64,000 nucleotides of DNA from contig NZ_ATVI01000009.1 in NCBI RefSeq assembly GCF_000420645.1, forward strand, positions 1 through 64,000. Direction: 5' to 3'. A model generated the notes under the pieces. The model was not told where the DNA came from. It saw nothing but the letters and a program-made list of their open reading frames with translations, and made no database searches. This document shows, piece after piece, positions 35,063 to 43,908 of the stretch. The stretch is from Nevskia ramosa DSM 11499. Lineage in GTDB: Bacteria; Pseudomonadota; Gammaproteobacteria; Nevskiales; Nevskiaceae. Position 1 is the stretch's first letter, and each line of letters begins with the position of its first letter. The position numbers and the translations under genes are program-made.

Positions 35063-37087
35063 CTAGCCGCCCTTGCCTTTGCTTTTACCCTTGGGCCTGG
35101 TCGCCGACGGCGGCGCGCCGACGGTTTTCAGCAGCGCCACGCAGTCGTTGTCATCACCAAGACCGAGCTGGACCGTGGGGATCAGCGCGGCCAGCGGGGT
35201 GGCGACGACGCCCAGTATGGCCGCAGCAGCACCCCGCAGCGCCAGCGATTTGTACTCCGGCGCAACGCTGGGTGACTTCAGCGGGCCCTTGATGATGATC
35301 GGCGCGGGCAGGGAGCCGATGTTGAAGTGCTTCGGCTCGGTCTTCAGCTTGTAGTCGATCTTCTCGTCGGTGAGATTGATCGCGCCGCTGCCGATGACAT
35401 TGGCCTCGGTGGTATCGAGCAGCAGGGTGCGGGTGTCGACCTGTCCGTCCTTGAGGCCGAAGTCCGCGATCATGCAACGCAGGTCGGTGCGGCGCGGAAT
35501 GCCGATCGCCGACAGCAAGGCGTTGCCGAGATCGAGACCGGCGAGGTCGATCAGGATGGCGCTGAGATCGCCGCCGGTCATGAACAGCTTCAGCTGGCCA
35601 TCACCGCGGCCGAGCATGGTCTTCAGCGAGTTGCCGGTGGTGTCGATCCGGCCGGAGCCGGCGATCACGCCGGTGCCGCGGAAGATCGTGCTCTTCTTCA
35701 GGATGTGGCCGAGATCGACCTTGCGGAAGTCGATATCGGCCACCGCATGCACCTGATCCTGCTGGCCATCGAGCGCGATGTTCAGCGCGATCGCGCCAGT
35801 GCCGACGGCGAAGCTCAGCGGTTTCATGGTCAGCTTGCCGTCGACGATATCGAGCACGGCAATGATATTGTCGAGCGGCAGGTCATCGGTTTCGATGCGC
35901 TCCGCCTTGTAGCTGACATGCATGTCAGCAGCGCGCAGCTTTGGCAGGTTGATCGGCTGATCCGGCAGCAGTGTCGCCTTCGCTTCCTGCTTGTCACGCT
36001 CGGCCTTCTGCTGCTTCGTGTCGTTGGCGGCACCATCCTTCCCCGGAGGCGCGCCGATGAAGCCGGCGAGATCGGCAAACACGACTTTCTGGGAAACGAG
36101 ATTCGCAGTGATCTCCGGGCGATCCTTGCGCGGCAGGTAGTAGAGATCACCGCCCAGATCGCTGGAACCGACGACGCCATGAAAGTCGGTGAAGCGGATC
36201 TTCTGCTCGCTGTAGTCGAGCATCCCCTTGAGCTTGTAGGGCGGCGTTTCCGGCAGCGGGATGTTGGTCAGCGGGAACAGGGCGGCGAGATCATTGCCCT
36301 GCAGTTCAAGGCTGACATTGGCGCCGCCAAAACGTAGCGGATCGAGCAGGGTGCCGTTCAGGGCGATCTTGGTCGCGCCGTTCGCCGCAGTGAAATCGAT
36401 CTTGTAAGGATTGGCCGGATCGCGCAGCCCGAGCACGGCACCGCCGATCAGTTTGGCGGTGATGGCTTGGGCGCTGTAACGGCCATCGGCAGTGATGATG
36501 ATCTTCGCTTCGGCGCCGGCGTCCGCATTCTCGGTGTGCGCGGTCAGCACGAAATCGGCCTTGTGGGCCGGATCGAGGACGTGCGCCGTGCCGTCGATGA
36601 TGCTGAGCGTGCCGATGTCGATCGTGGGGCCGGGCTGGTTCGGATCGCCCGGCGGCAGGTCGAGCACCCAGTTGCCAGCACCCGACGGCGCCGGCCGCAG
36701 GTCACCGCGCAGGCGATCGATGATCAGATCCGGCAGCACTACCTTGCCGTCGAACAGCGCCCAGGGATTGATGTGCACGCTGAGCTGGCCGACGCTGGCC
36801 AGCGAGCCGTCGGGCATTTCCGGGGTCATCTCCGGCGGATTGGCGACGACGATGTCGTCGACAATGATCCACGGATGCCAGCGCAGCTTGACGTCGAGAT
36901 TGGCGATCGTCACCGGGCGGTTCAACGCCGCCGAAGCACGTGATTCCAGCAGCGGCTTGAACCAGTTCCAATCCCACAGCAGCACCACGAGCAGGATGAG
37001 GATCAGCAGGATCGCGATCAGCTTGGCGCCCAATGAAGAAGCGAAACGGCGCTCGGGCTGCCGGCGTGGCTGGAGGGTGGTCGGCAT
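35063..37087 (-). CDS. AsmA family protein
   Basis: A 674-residue envelope protein with one N-terminal transmembrane helix (KLIAILLILILLVVLLWDWN, about 25-44). The AsmA N-terminal domain follows directly: FKPLLESRASAALNRPVTIA, LRWHPWIIVDDIVVANPPE. The C-terminal part (KIDYKLKTEPKHFNIGSLPAPIIIKG) matches AsmA_2. Such proteins bridge the inner and outer membranes and are linked to lipid transport. It lies 76 bases after gspF on the same strand, at a place where some T2SS operons carry gspN, but it is far longer than GspN. It ends in a Lys/Gly-rich tail. Confidence 0.88.
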   Translation of the reverse strand: MPTTLQPRRQPERRFASSLGAKLIAILLILILLVVLLWDWNWFKPLLESRASAALNRPVTIANLDVKLRWHPWIIVDDIVVANPPEMTPEMPDGSLASVGQLSVHINPWALFDGKVVLPDLIIDRLRGDLRPAPSGAGNWVLDLPPGDPNQPGPTIDIGTLSIIDGTAHVLDPAHKADFVLTAHTENADAGAEAKIIITADGRYSAQAITAKLIGGAVLGLRDPANPYKIDFTAANGATKIALNGTLLDPLRFGGANVSLELQGNDLAALFPLTNIPLPETPPYKLKGMLDYSEQKIRFTDFHGVVGSSDLGGDLYYLPRKDRPEITANLVSQKVVFADLAGFIGAPPGKDGAANDTKQQKAERDKQEAKATLLPDQPINLPKLRAADMHVSYKAERIETDDLPLDNIIAVLDIVDGKLTMKPLSFAVGTGAIALNIALDGQQDQVHAVADIDFRKVDLGHILKKSTIFRGTGVIAGSGRIDTTGNSLKTMLGRGDGQLKLFMTGGDLSAILIDLAGLDLGNALLSAIGIPRRTDLRCMIADFGLKDGQVDTRTLLLDTTEANVIGSGAINLTDEKIDYKLKTEPKHFNIGSLPAPIIIKGPLKSPSVAPEYKSLALRGAAAAILGVVATPLAALIPTVQLGLGDDNDCVALLKTVGAPPSATRPKGKSKGKGG

Positions 37088-37163
37088 GGTCAGGCGGCTC
37101 TTGATGGCGAGTTCGAACCCATGGGGCAGCAGGAAACGAGCCCGCAGGCTGCCTCGACGCCTG

Positions 37164-38387
37164 TTATTGCACCAATTGGTTCAGGTTGAAGATCGGCAGC
37201 AGGATCGCCAGCACGATCAATAGCACCACGGTGCCCATGGTCAGGATCAGGATCGGTTCGAACAGGCTCATCAGCGCCGAGATCAGCGTTTCCAGTTCGC
37301 GTTCCTGATTTTCGGCGGCGCGATCGAGCATGTCGTCGAGCTTGCCGGAGGATTCGCCGGAGGCGATCAGATGCATCGTGATCGGCGGAAACAAGCGGCT
37401 TTCGGCGAGTGACTTGTTCAAGGAGGCGCCTTCACGGACACGCTTCGCCGCCGCGTCGATTGCTTCCTTCATCGGCAGGTTTTCCACCACCTGCGAGCCG
37501 ATCCGCAGCGCATCGAGAATCGGTACACCGGCACCGAACAGAATGCCCAGGGTGCGCATGAAGCGGCCGGTGTTGGCACCGCGCACCAGACGGCCGATCA
37601 ACGGCAGGCGCAGCACCCAGAGGTGGTACTTGCGACGGAAGCCGTCGTTCCTCAGCGCACGACGGAACACGAACACGCCGAGCAGCAGCGCGATGAAGAT
37701 GCCGAAGCCGAAGTGCTGCAGGAACTCGCTGGTCGCGATCAGGCCCTTGGTCAGCGGCGGCAGGTCGGCGCCGATCGAATCGAACACGCCGACGACTTTC
37801 GGCACCACGTAGGACATCAGCAGCGAGATCACGCCGATCGCGACGAAAGTCAGGATCGCCGGATAGAAGGTTGCCAGCATCACCTTGCTGCGGATCGCCT
37901 GCGAGCGCTCGGCATAGTCGGCGAGGCGTTCGAGTACCGAATCGAGCTTGCCGGCCGATTCGCCGGCTTCGATCGTCGCCCGGAACAGAGTCGGAAAGGC
38001 GCCGGGAAATTCGCCCATCGCCCGCGCCAGGCTGTTGCCCTCGGTGACGCGCGAACGCACGCCCAAGGTCACGCGCTGGACGCGCTTCGATTCGCTCTGC
38101 TGCGACACCGCCGCGAGCGCTTCATCGAGCGGCAGGCCGGAGCGGGTGAGCGTCGCCAACTGGCGCGTGAACAGCGACAGCTCGGTGGAGTTCAGGCTGC
38201 CGCCACGAGTGATTGGCAGGTTGGCCCGCGAGCTGCGGCTGCCCTTGTCGTCCACTTCCTTGATTTCCAGCGGCGTCAGGCTGCGGTCGCGCAGCAGCTG
38301 GCGAACCTGGCGCTGGGTATCGCCCTCGATCAGGCCCTTGACCTGGCGGCCGCGGGTGTCGAGCGCGCTGTATTCGTAGGCGGACAT
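37164..38387 (-). CDS. gspF: Type II secretion inner-membrane platform protein GspF
   Basis: A 407-residue polytopic protein with two T2SSF domains. It starts with YEYSALDTRGRQVKGLIEGD, and FTRQLATLTRSGLPLDEALA opens the first domain; FMRTLGILFGAGVPILDALR opens the second. Three transmembrane helices occur, the last at the C-terminus (ILILTMGTVVLLIVLAILLPI). It anchors the pseudopilus assembly platform and contacts GspE. It follows gspE by 16 bases. Confidence 0.95.
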   Translation of the reverse strand: MSAYEYSALDTRGRQVKGLIEGDTQRQVRQLLRDRSLTPLEIKEVDDKGSRSSRANLPITRGGSLNSTELSLFTRQLATLTRSGLPLDEALAAVSQQSESKRVQRVTLGVRSRVTEGNSLARAMGEFPGAFPTLFRATIEAGESAGKLDSVLERLADYAERSQAIRSKVMLATFYPAILTFVAIGVISLLMSYVVPKVVGVFDSIGADLPPLTKGLIATSEFLQHFGFGIFIALLLGVFVFRRALRNDGFRRKYHLWVLRLPLIGRLVRGANTGRFMRTLGILFGAGVPILDALRIGSQVVENLPMKEAIDAAAKRVREGASLNKSLAESRLFPPITMHLIASGESSGKLDDMLDRAAENQERELETLISALMSLFEPILILTMGTVVLLIVLAILLPIFNLNQLVQ

Positions 38388-38403
38388 GAGGACGGCCGGA
38401 GGC

Positions 38404-39900
38404 CTAGCTTTCCTCGATCGTCACGCGCAGCACTTCACTCAGGGTGGTGTCGCCGGCGATGACCTTGTTGCGTCCGGACTGCAGGATACCCGCGCCGCGC
38501 TCGCGGGCGGCGGCTTCGAGGATCTGCTCGGAGGCATTGTCGTGGATCAGCGCTTCGAGCTTGCGATCGACTTCGATGATCTCGTGGATGCCGCTGCGGC
38601 CGGCGAAGCCGGTGTGCCGGCACAGCGGGCAGCCGACCGGCCTGTACAGCAGCAAGTCGGTGCGATGCGGCACGCCGAGCTGTTCGAGTTCGGCAAGCTT
38701 CGGTTCGTACGGCGTCTTGCAGTGCTTGCACAGGGTGCGCACCAGACGCTGCGCCATCAGGCCGACGAGCGACGACGATAGCTGGTAAGGCTCTACACCC
38801 ATGTCGCGCAGACGCGTGACGGCGCCGACGGCAGTGTTGGTATGCAGGGTAGACATCACCAGATGGCCGGTCTGTGAAGCTTGCACGGCGATCTGCGCGG
38901 TATCGAGATCGCGGATTTCGCCGACCATCACCACGTCCGGATCCTGACGCAGGATCGCGCGCAGGCCGCGGGCGAAAGTCATCTCGACACGCAGGTTGAC
39001 CTGGGTCTGGCCGACGCCATCGATGTAGTACTCGATCGGGTCTTCGACGGTCATGATGTTGCGGCTGCGGTCGTTCAGGGTTGACAGCGCCGAGTACAGG
39101 GTCGTCGTTTTACCCGAGCCGGTCGGGCCGGTGACCAGCATGATGCCGTAGGGGCGATTGATGATCCGCTTCAAGGTCGCGGTCTGGACCGGATCGATGC
39201 CGAGCTGTTCGAGATCGAGGCGCTCGGCCTGCTTGTCGAGAATACGCATGACCACCCGCTCGGCATTGCCGCCGGTGGGGATCGTCGATACACGGACGTC
39301 GACCTTGCGGCCGCCGAACGCACGACTGATGCGGCCGTCCTGCGGCAGGCGTTTCTCGGCGATGTCGAGCTTGGCCATGATCTTCACGCGCGAGACGATC
39401 TTCGGCGCCAGCGAGCGCGGCGGATTGAGGATTTCGCGCAGCACGCCGTCGATGCGGAAGCGCACCGTCACCCGGGTCTCGAAGGTCTCGATGTGGATGT
39501 CCGAAGCGTTTTCCTTGATCGCTTCGACGAGCAGGCCGTTGATGAACTTGATGATCGGCGCGTCGTCATCGGTTTCCAGCAGGTCCTGCGCTTCGGCGAG
39601 CGCGGCACTCAGGCTGTCGATATCGGCGCTGTCTTCTTCGAGGCCGTCGGCAAGCGCGGCGCTGGCGCCGGTCTGGCCTTCATAGGTTCGCTGCAGCAAT
39701 GCGTCGAATTCATCGAGGCTGACATTGCGCATCTTCACCGGGCGCCGCACGAAGCGCCGCGCTTCCTGCACGGCATCGATGCTGACGCCAGGACGGCAGA
39801 CCAGTTCGACGGCGTCGCCGCGGTCGACCGAGACGATCAGTCCGTGCCGTTTCGCGAACGCGAACGGTGGCCGGCGGAGGACGGGGCTCGCAGCTTCCAT
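38404..39900 (-). CDS. gspE: Type II secretion ATPase GspE
   Basis: A 498-residue cytoplasmic ATPase powering pseudopilus assembly. It contains the N1E-like domain, Walker A GPTGSGKTTTLYSAL, the Asp box, Walker B VGEIRDLDTAQIAVQA and His box HLVMSTLHTNTAVGAVTR. The zinc-binding tetracysteine is CKHCKTPY...CPLCRHTGF. I chose ATG 39900, because the upstream extension to 40086 is an Arg/Ser/Pro-rich frame overlapping gspD. It lies between gspD and gspF. Confidence 0.95.
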   Translation of the reverse strand: MEAASPVLRRPPFAFAKRHGLIVSVDRGDAVELVCRPGVSIDAVQEARRFVRRPVKMRNVSLDEFDALLQRTYEGQTGASAALADGLEEDSADIDSLSAALAEAQDLLETDDDAPIIKFINGLLVEAIKENASDIHIETFETRVTVRFRIDGVLREILNPPRSLAPKIVSRVKIMAKLDIAEKRLPQDGRISRAFGGRKVDVRVSTIPTGGNAERVVMRILDKQAERLDLEQLGIDPVQTATLKRIINRPYGIMLVTGPTGSGKTTTLYSALSTLNDRSRNIMTVEDPIEYYIDGVGQTQVNLRVEMTFARGLRAILRQDPDVVMVGEIRDLDTAQIAVQASQTGHLVMSTLHTNTAVGAVTRLRDMGVEPYQLSSSLVGLMAQRLVRTLCKHCKTPYEPKLAELEQLGVPHRTDLLLYRPVGCPLCRHTGFAGRSGIHEIIEVDRKLEALIHDNASEQILEAAARERGAGILQSGRNKVIAGDTTLSEVLRVTIEES

Positions 39901-39919
39901 GACAGTGCTTGCCTTCGGC

Positions 39920-42094
39920 TCAGTTGCCAGACGGTGCGGGCGGTGCGGCCGTGCCGGGCGCTGGAGTTGGGACCTGTTCAGGCCCCGGCTCCTGGACCAT
40001 CGGCGGCGAAACGGTATTCGCGTCCTTGGCCGCCTGCTGGTCGGCCGCGTAGTTCTCGAACGGTGCGAGCACCGGACGCGCGCCACCGATCAGCGGCACG
40101 GCGCCCTGCGCGGCGCGGATTTCGGCGTTGCGCACACCGTCATAGCGCTTGCGGGTGTAGTAGTCGGCGTCCTTGCGGTCGTCGAGGATCACCGGATGAA
40201 TGAAGATCATCAGGTTGGTCTTGGCCTTGCGAACCGAGCGCGACTTGAACAGCGCGCCGATCACCGGAATGCTCGACAGCAGCGGGATGCGGCTCTGCGA
40301 ATCGGTCAGCTGGTTGTCGATCAAGCCGCCGATGAACAGGATCTGATCGCCTTCCACGGACACCGAATTGGTCACCGTGCGCTTATTGGTGATCAGGCTC
40401 GCGGTGCCGGCGCCGCCACTGGCGATACCGGAGCTTTCCAGATCGATCTTCAGCTTGATGCCGTTGTTCTCGTTGACCGTCGGCGTGATGCCGAGCTTCA
40501 GGCCCACTTCCTTGCGTTCGATGGTCTGGAACGGGTTGACCGAACCGTTGTTGGCGCCGCCGCTGCCAGTGTTCGAGAAGCTGCCGGTCAGGAACGGCAC
40601 TTCCTGGCCGACCGACAGCTTCGCTTCCTCGTTATCGAGCGTGGTCAGCTGCGGCGTGGCGAGAATGTTGGTGTCGCCATCGGAAGCCAGTGCGCGCAGG
40701 AGCACGGCGAAGAACGAACCGCCGGAAGTAAAGCCGCCGATGCCGGCCGTGGCGCCGGAACCGATCAGTGACGCAGCCGCCGTGACCAAGGTGCTGGCAC
40801 CACCGGTGGCCACCGCGGCGCCGGTACTGGCGGCGCCGCTGGCTGCCGTGGCCAGCGACGACAAGGCGCCCTGGGTGCTCTGGTTGAGGATGCCGGTGAT
40901 CGCGCCGGTGCTCGGGCTGTAGGCCGCGTAATCGAGGCCGAGTTCGCTGGCCTTGGTCGCGCTGACTTCGGCGATGATCGCTTCGACCAGCACCTGGCGG
41001 CGGCGGATATCGAGCTGGCTGATGACGTTGCGGATCGCCAGCATCGCTTTCGGCGCCGCGGTGACGACCAGCGAATTGGTGTCCTTGTCGGCGATCACAC
41101 GGGTGCCATCGGCGCCGCCGCCACTGGACGATGCTGCGGCTGGTGCCGCGCCGCCTGCCGCGGCGCTGGCACCGGGACGCGAACTGGCGCTGGCTGCCTG
41201 GGCGTAGCCTTCCAGAATCGGCGCCAGGTTTTCCGCACTCGCGTAGTTCAGATAGAAGACCTGGGTATCGCCGCCGCTCGGGCCGGGCTGATCCAGGCGT
41301 CGGACGATTTCGGCCATCCGGCTGCGTTCGCCTTTCTCGCCGCCGATCAACACGCTGTTGCTGCGCTCGTCGGCAATGACGACGCCGGTCTGGGCGGTTG
41401 GATCGGCCTGCTTGCTGGCCTGCGACAAGGTCGTGAGGATGCGCACCACGTCGGTGGCGGCAGCGTTCTCGAGCTTGACCACTTCGATCTCGCGATCGCC
41501 GCTCTGATCGATCTGCGCGATCAAACGCTCGATGCGCATGACGTTCGAGGCGCGGTCGGAAATGATCAGCGAGTTGTTGCCGGCATAGGCCGCAAAGTGG
41601 CCGGACTGGCTGATCAGCGGCCGCAGGATCGCCACCAGCTGCGAAGCCGAAACGTTCTGCACCGTGTAGACGTGGGTGACGATCTCGTCGAAGGGTACGC
41701 CGCGACCATTGGAGATCAGACCGCCACCGTCGGTACGGGCGTTGGTTTCCGGCACGATCTTGATCGCGTCACCGGCCGGGATCGCCGCGAAGCCCTGCAC
41801 CTGCAGCACGGCCAGGAAGGTCTGGTAGACGCCCGCGGCATCCATCGGGCTGGCCGATACCACGGTGACCTTGCCGCGCACGCGAGGATCGATGATGAAG
41901 TTCTTGCCGGTCACTTCGCTGACCGTCGCGATCAGCGTCGAGATTTCCGCATCCTTCAGGTTCAGCGTGACTTCCGCACCGCGGTTGCGCCCCTGGGCCT
42001 GGGCCTGGGTCAGCACCGCGCTGCCGGTGGCCGCCACGAGCAGTGCTGCGGACAGCGTCAGCACAGTCTGTTTCAGGGTATTGCGTGCGTTCAT
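39920..42094 (-). CDS. gspD: Type II secretion secretin GspD
   Basis: A 724-residue outer-membrane secretin with signal peptide (ALLVAATGSAVLTQAQAQ). It has an N0 domain (VTLNLKDAEISTLIATVSEV), N1-N3 repeats and the C-terminal secretin domain (VPFLTGSF, NPFQTIERKEVGLKLGITP, IPLLSSIPVIGALFKS). Residues around 390-450 carry a Gly/Ala/Ser-rich insertion (GAASTGAAVATGGAST). The protein forms the multimeric exit gate. The tail is Pro-rich. It sits between gspC and gspE on one transcript. Confidence 0.95.
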   Translation of the reverse strand: MNARNTLKQTVLTLSAALLVAATGSAVLTQAQAQGRNRGAEVTLNLKDAEISTLIATVSEVTGKNFIIDPRVRGKVTVVSASPMDAAGVYQTFLAVLQVQGFAAIPAGDAIKIVPETNARTDGGGLISNGRGVPFDEIVTHVYTVQNVSASQLVAILRPLISQSGHFAAYAGNNSLIISDRASNVMRIERLIAQIDQSGDREIEVVKLENAAATDVVRILTTLSQASKQADPTAQTGVVIADERSNSVLIGGEKGERSRMAEIVRRLDQPGPSGGDTQVFYLNYASAENLAPILEGYAQAASASSRPGASAAAGGAAPAAASSSGGGADGTRVIADKDTNSLVVTAAPKAMLAIRNVISQLDIRRRQVLVEAIIAEVSATKASELGLDYAAYSPSTGAITGILNQSTQGALSSLATAASGAASTGAAVATGGASTLVTAAASLIGSGATAGIGGFTSGGSFFAVLLRALASDGDTNILATPQLTTLDNEEAKLSVGQEVPFLTGSFSNTGSGGANNGSVNPFQTIERKEVGLKLGITPTVNENNGIKLKIDLESSGIASGGAGTASLITNKRTVTNSVSVEGDQILFIGGLIDNQLTDSQSRIPLLSSIPVIGALFKSRSVRKAKTNLMIFIHPVILDDRKDADYYTRKRYDGVRNAEIRAAQGAVPLIGGARPVLAPFENYAADQQAAKDANTVSPPMVQEPGPEQVPTPAPGTAAPPAPSGN

Positions 42095-42154
42095 GGCGAG
42101 GATCGGAAGAGCATTCGGTTACGGCGGTGGAGCTGATGAAGCCGCCGGTGTCAC

Positions 42155-43087
42155 TTATTCGAGATTGATGCTGAAGTTCTGTGGCTGGCCGCCGCGATCG
42201 ACGGTGAGATTGATCTGGGCGCTCTGACTGAGATCGGTCAGCAATTGCAGCGAGCGGGACGGATCGTTCAATGCCACGCCGTTCACCGAGGTGACGACAT
42301 CGCCGGGTCGCAGGCCAGCCGCCGCGAACATCGCCCGATCGCGGCCTGGATAGATGCGGTAACCGGACAGGCCGCCGCCGGTGTTGACCGGCTGCACGCG
42401 GATGTAATTGGCGGCCTTGGACGGATCGGCCAGGATTTCCGAGCGGATCTCGCCGAGCGAGGTCAGGATGTCGCTCTCGCCGTCGGAGTTTGGAGTTTCG
42501 ACCAGATCGTCGCTGACCTGCGAGGGCAGCAGGCTGCCGCCCGGGTTGTCCTTGTCGAGCCGCAGCGTCTCCAGCTTGCCGCCGCGCAGCAGGATGACGC
42601 GATCCGGGAAGATTGCCTGCAACTGCACGCCGCGGGCGATGTCGTCGCCGACGGCATAAGGCTTCTCGTCGCCACCCTGGGTGGCGATCAGTGCCCGCGA
42701 CTGGCGGTCCTTGTCGTTGCGACCGTTCGACAGGATGCCGAGCAGGGTCAGGTTCAGCTGGGTATCCGGCGCGGCGGCGAGATCGGAGAGCGCAGGATCG
42801 GCTGGCGCCGTGTACTGACCGAACAGATGAGCGTTGGCAACCCTGCCAAGATCGACACCCGCCTTGGCAGCGGTACGCGGTGACGTGGCCGCTGCCGGTT
42901 GCCACTGGGCGCTTTCCGGTACCGGAACCAGGGCCCAGACCAGACTCGCCGCGATTTTGGCGATCACCAGGACCAGCAGCAGATTCGCCAGATCCGGCAG
43001 GCGACGACCATAGCGAGCCGCGAGCGCAGGCATTGCGCCGGGCAGGGCATTGAGTCGTGAACGGGAAAAAGTGGCCATCGGCGGCAT
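42155..43087 (-). CDS. gspC: Type II secretion protein GspC
   Basis: A bitopic inner-membrane protein of about 310 residues. A transmembrane helix (LANLLLVLVIAKIAASLVWAL) is followed by the HR domain (ANAHLFGQY, LNLTLLGIL), which contacts GspD, and a PDZ domain at the C-terminus (AGLRPGDVVTSVNGVALNDP). The start is either 43087 or the ATG nine bases inside at 43078; neither has a good ribosome site. It is the first gene of gspCDEF and is divergent from clpS. The usual gspG-M genes are not in this window. Confidence 0.9.
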   Translation of the reverse strand: MPPMATFSRSRLNALPGAMPALAARYGRRLPDLANLLLVLVIAKIAASLVWALVPVPESAQWQPAAATSPRTAAKAGVDLGRVANAHLFGQYTAPADPALSDLAAAPDTQLNLTLLGILSNGRNDKDRQSRALIATQGGDEKPYAVGDDIARGVQLQAIFPDRVILLRGGKLETLRLDKDNPGGSLLPSQVSDDLVETPNSDGESDILTSLGEIRSEILADPSKAANYIRVQPVNTGGGLSGYRIYPGRDRAMFAAAGLRPGDVVTSVNGVALNDPSRSLQLLTDLSQSAQINLTVDRGGQPQNFSINLE

Positions 43088-43230
43088 GATAACGGGGCTT
43101 TGACAGCGGCGGGAATAATGTGGTGCAGCCACGAGACATCGAACGGAGTTGCTGCGCTCGCTCCGTCTACAAGATTGCTGCCAGCGGCCTCCGGCTTCGG
43201 CAGCGCTGGACAATTCGGTACACTTCAGCC

Positions 43231-43560
43231 ATGTCAGACCGCGACACTCGAAGCAATCAGGATTCCGGCACCGGCCTCATCGTCGATGAGGCGAAACCGC
43301 GCCTGCAACAGCCGCCGATGTACAAGGTGGTGATGATCAACGACGACTTCACGCCGATGGAGTTTGTCGTGCAAGTGTTGCAAACGTTCTTTCATCACAC
43401 GCGCGAACAGGCCGTGCAGATCATGCTGCAGGTTCATCAGGTCGGGCGCGGCACGGCCGGCATCTTTCCGGCCGAAATTGCCGAGACCAAGGTAGCCCAG
43501 GTCAACAGCTTCGCGCGCAAGAACCACCATCCCTTGCTGACGGTGATGGAAAAGGTCTAA
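43231..43560 (+). CDS. clpS: ClpAP adaptor ClpS
   Basis: A 109-residue N-recognin. The core [20 protein letters not shown] and [20 protein letters not shown] is standard ClpS, with Asp-Asp of the substrate pocket. It delivers N-degron substrates to ClpA. The ATG at 43231 is chosen because the upstream extension has no family similarity. TACACT at 43219-43224 is too close to be its -10 if a leader exists. It is separated from clpA by 348 bases. Confidence 0.95.
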   Translation: MSDRDTRSNQDSGTGLIVDEAKPRLQQPPMYKVVMINDDFTPMEFVVQVLQTFFHHTREQAVQIMLQVHQVGRGTAGIFPAEIAETKVAQVNSFARKNHHPLLTVMEKV

Positions 43561-43908
43561 GACCAGACCCGATTCGGATCTTCGTTCGCTGCGGGCGCTC
43601 GTCGCCTTTCTGACACATGGGCGGTGACGTTTTCCCGCCTCTGCCTGCCCGAGCACCGTTTCAAGCCAGCTTCAGGCCATCGTTCGAAATCGCTGTCGGC
43701 ATGCCGACTGAACGGCTCACGACGTTTGCGCCCGCAATCGATACCGCTTGCCGGCAGAATCACGGGGCATCGTCGCCCTTGTCTCAACGGTTTCGAAATG
43801 GTGCGCCTTTTGCGTACTCCTATTTCGGTTGACGACATTGCATGATGGGGCTGGAAAAGCCTCCATCACTGCCCCAACGTACCGACATCACCCGTTCAGG
43901 AAGCGACC
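43561..43908. other. clpS-clpA intergenic region
   Basis: This 348-base gap holds no supported gene; the short frames lack homology cues. A TTGACG at 43829-43834 could be a -35 element for clpA, but no good -10 follows at normal spacing. TGGGGC near 43846 and GCCCCA near 43869 form a loose inverted repeat just upstream of clpA. No tRNA-like cloverleaf is seen. Confidence 0.4.

Noticed and set aside
43561-43908. Short plus-strand frames between clpS and clpA
   Set aside because: Mutually overlapping in different frames, biased composition and no recognisable start signals.
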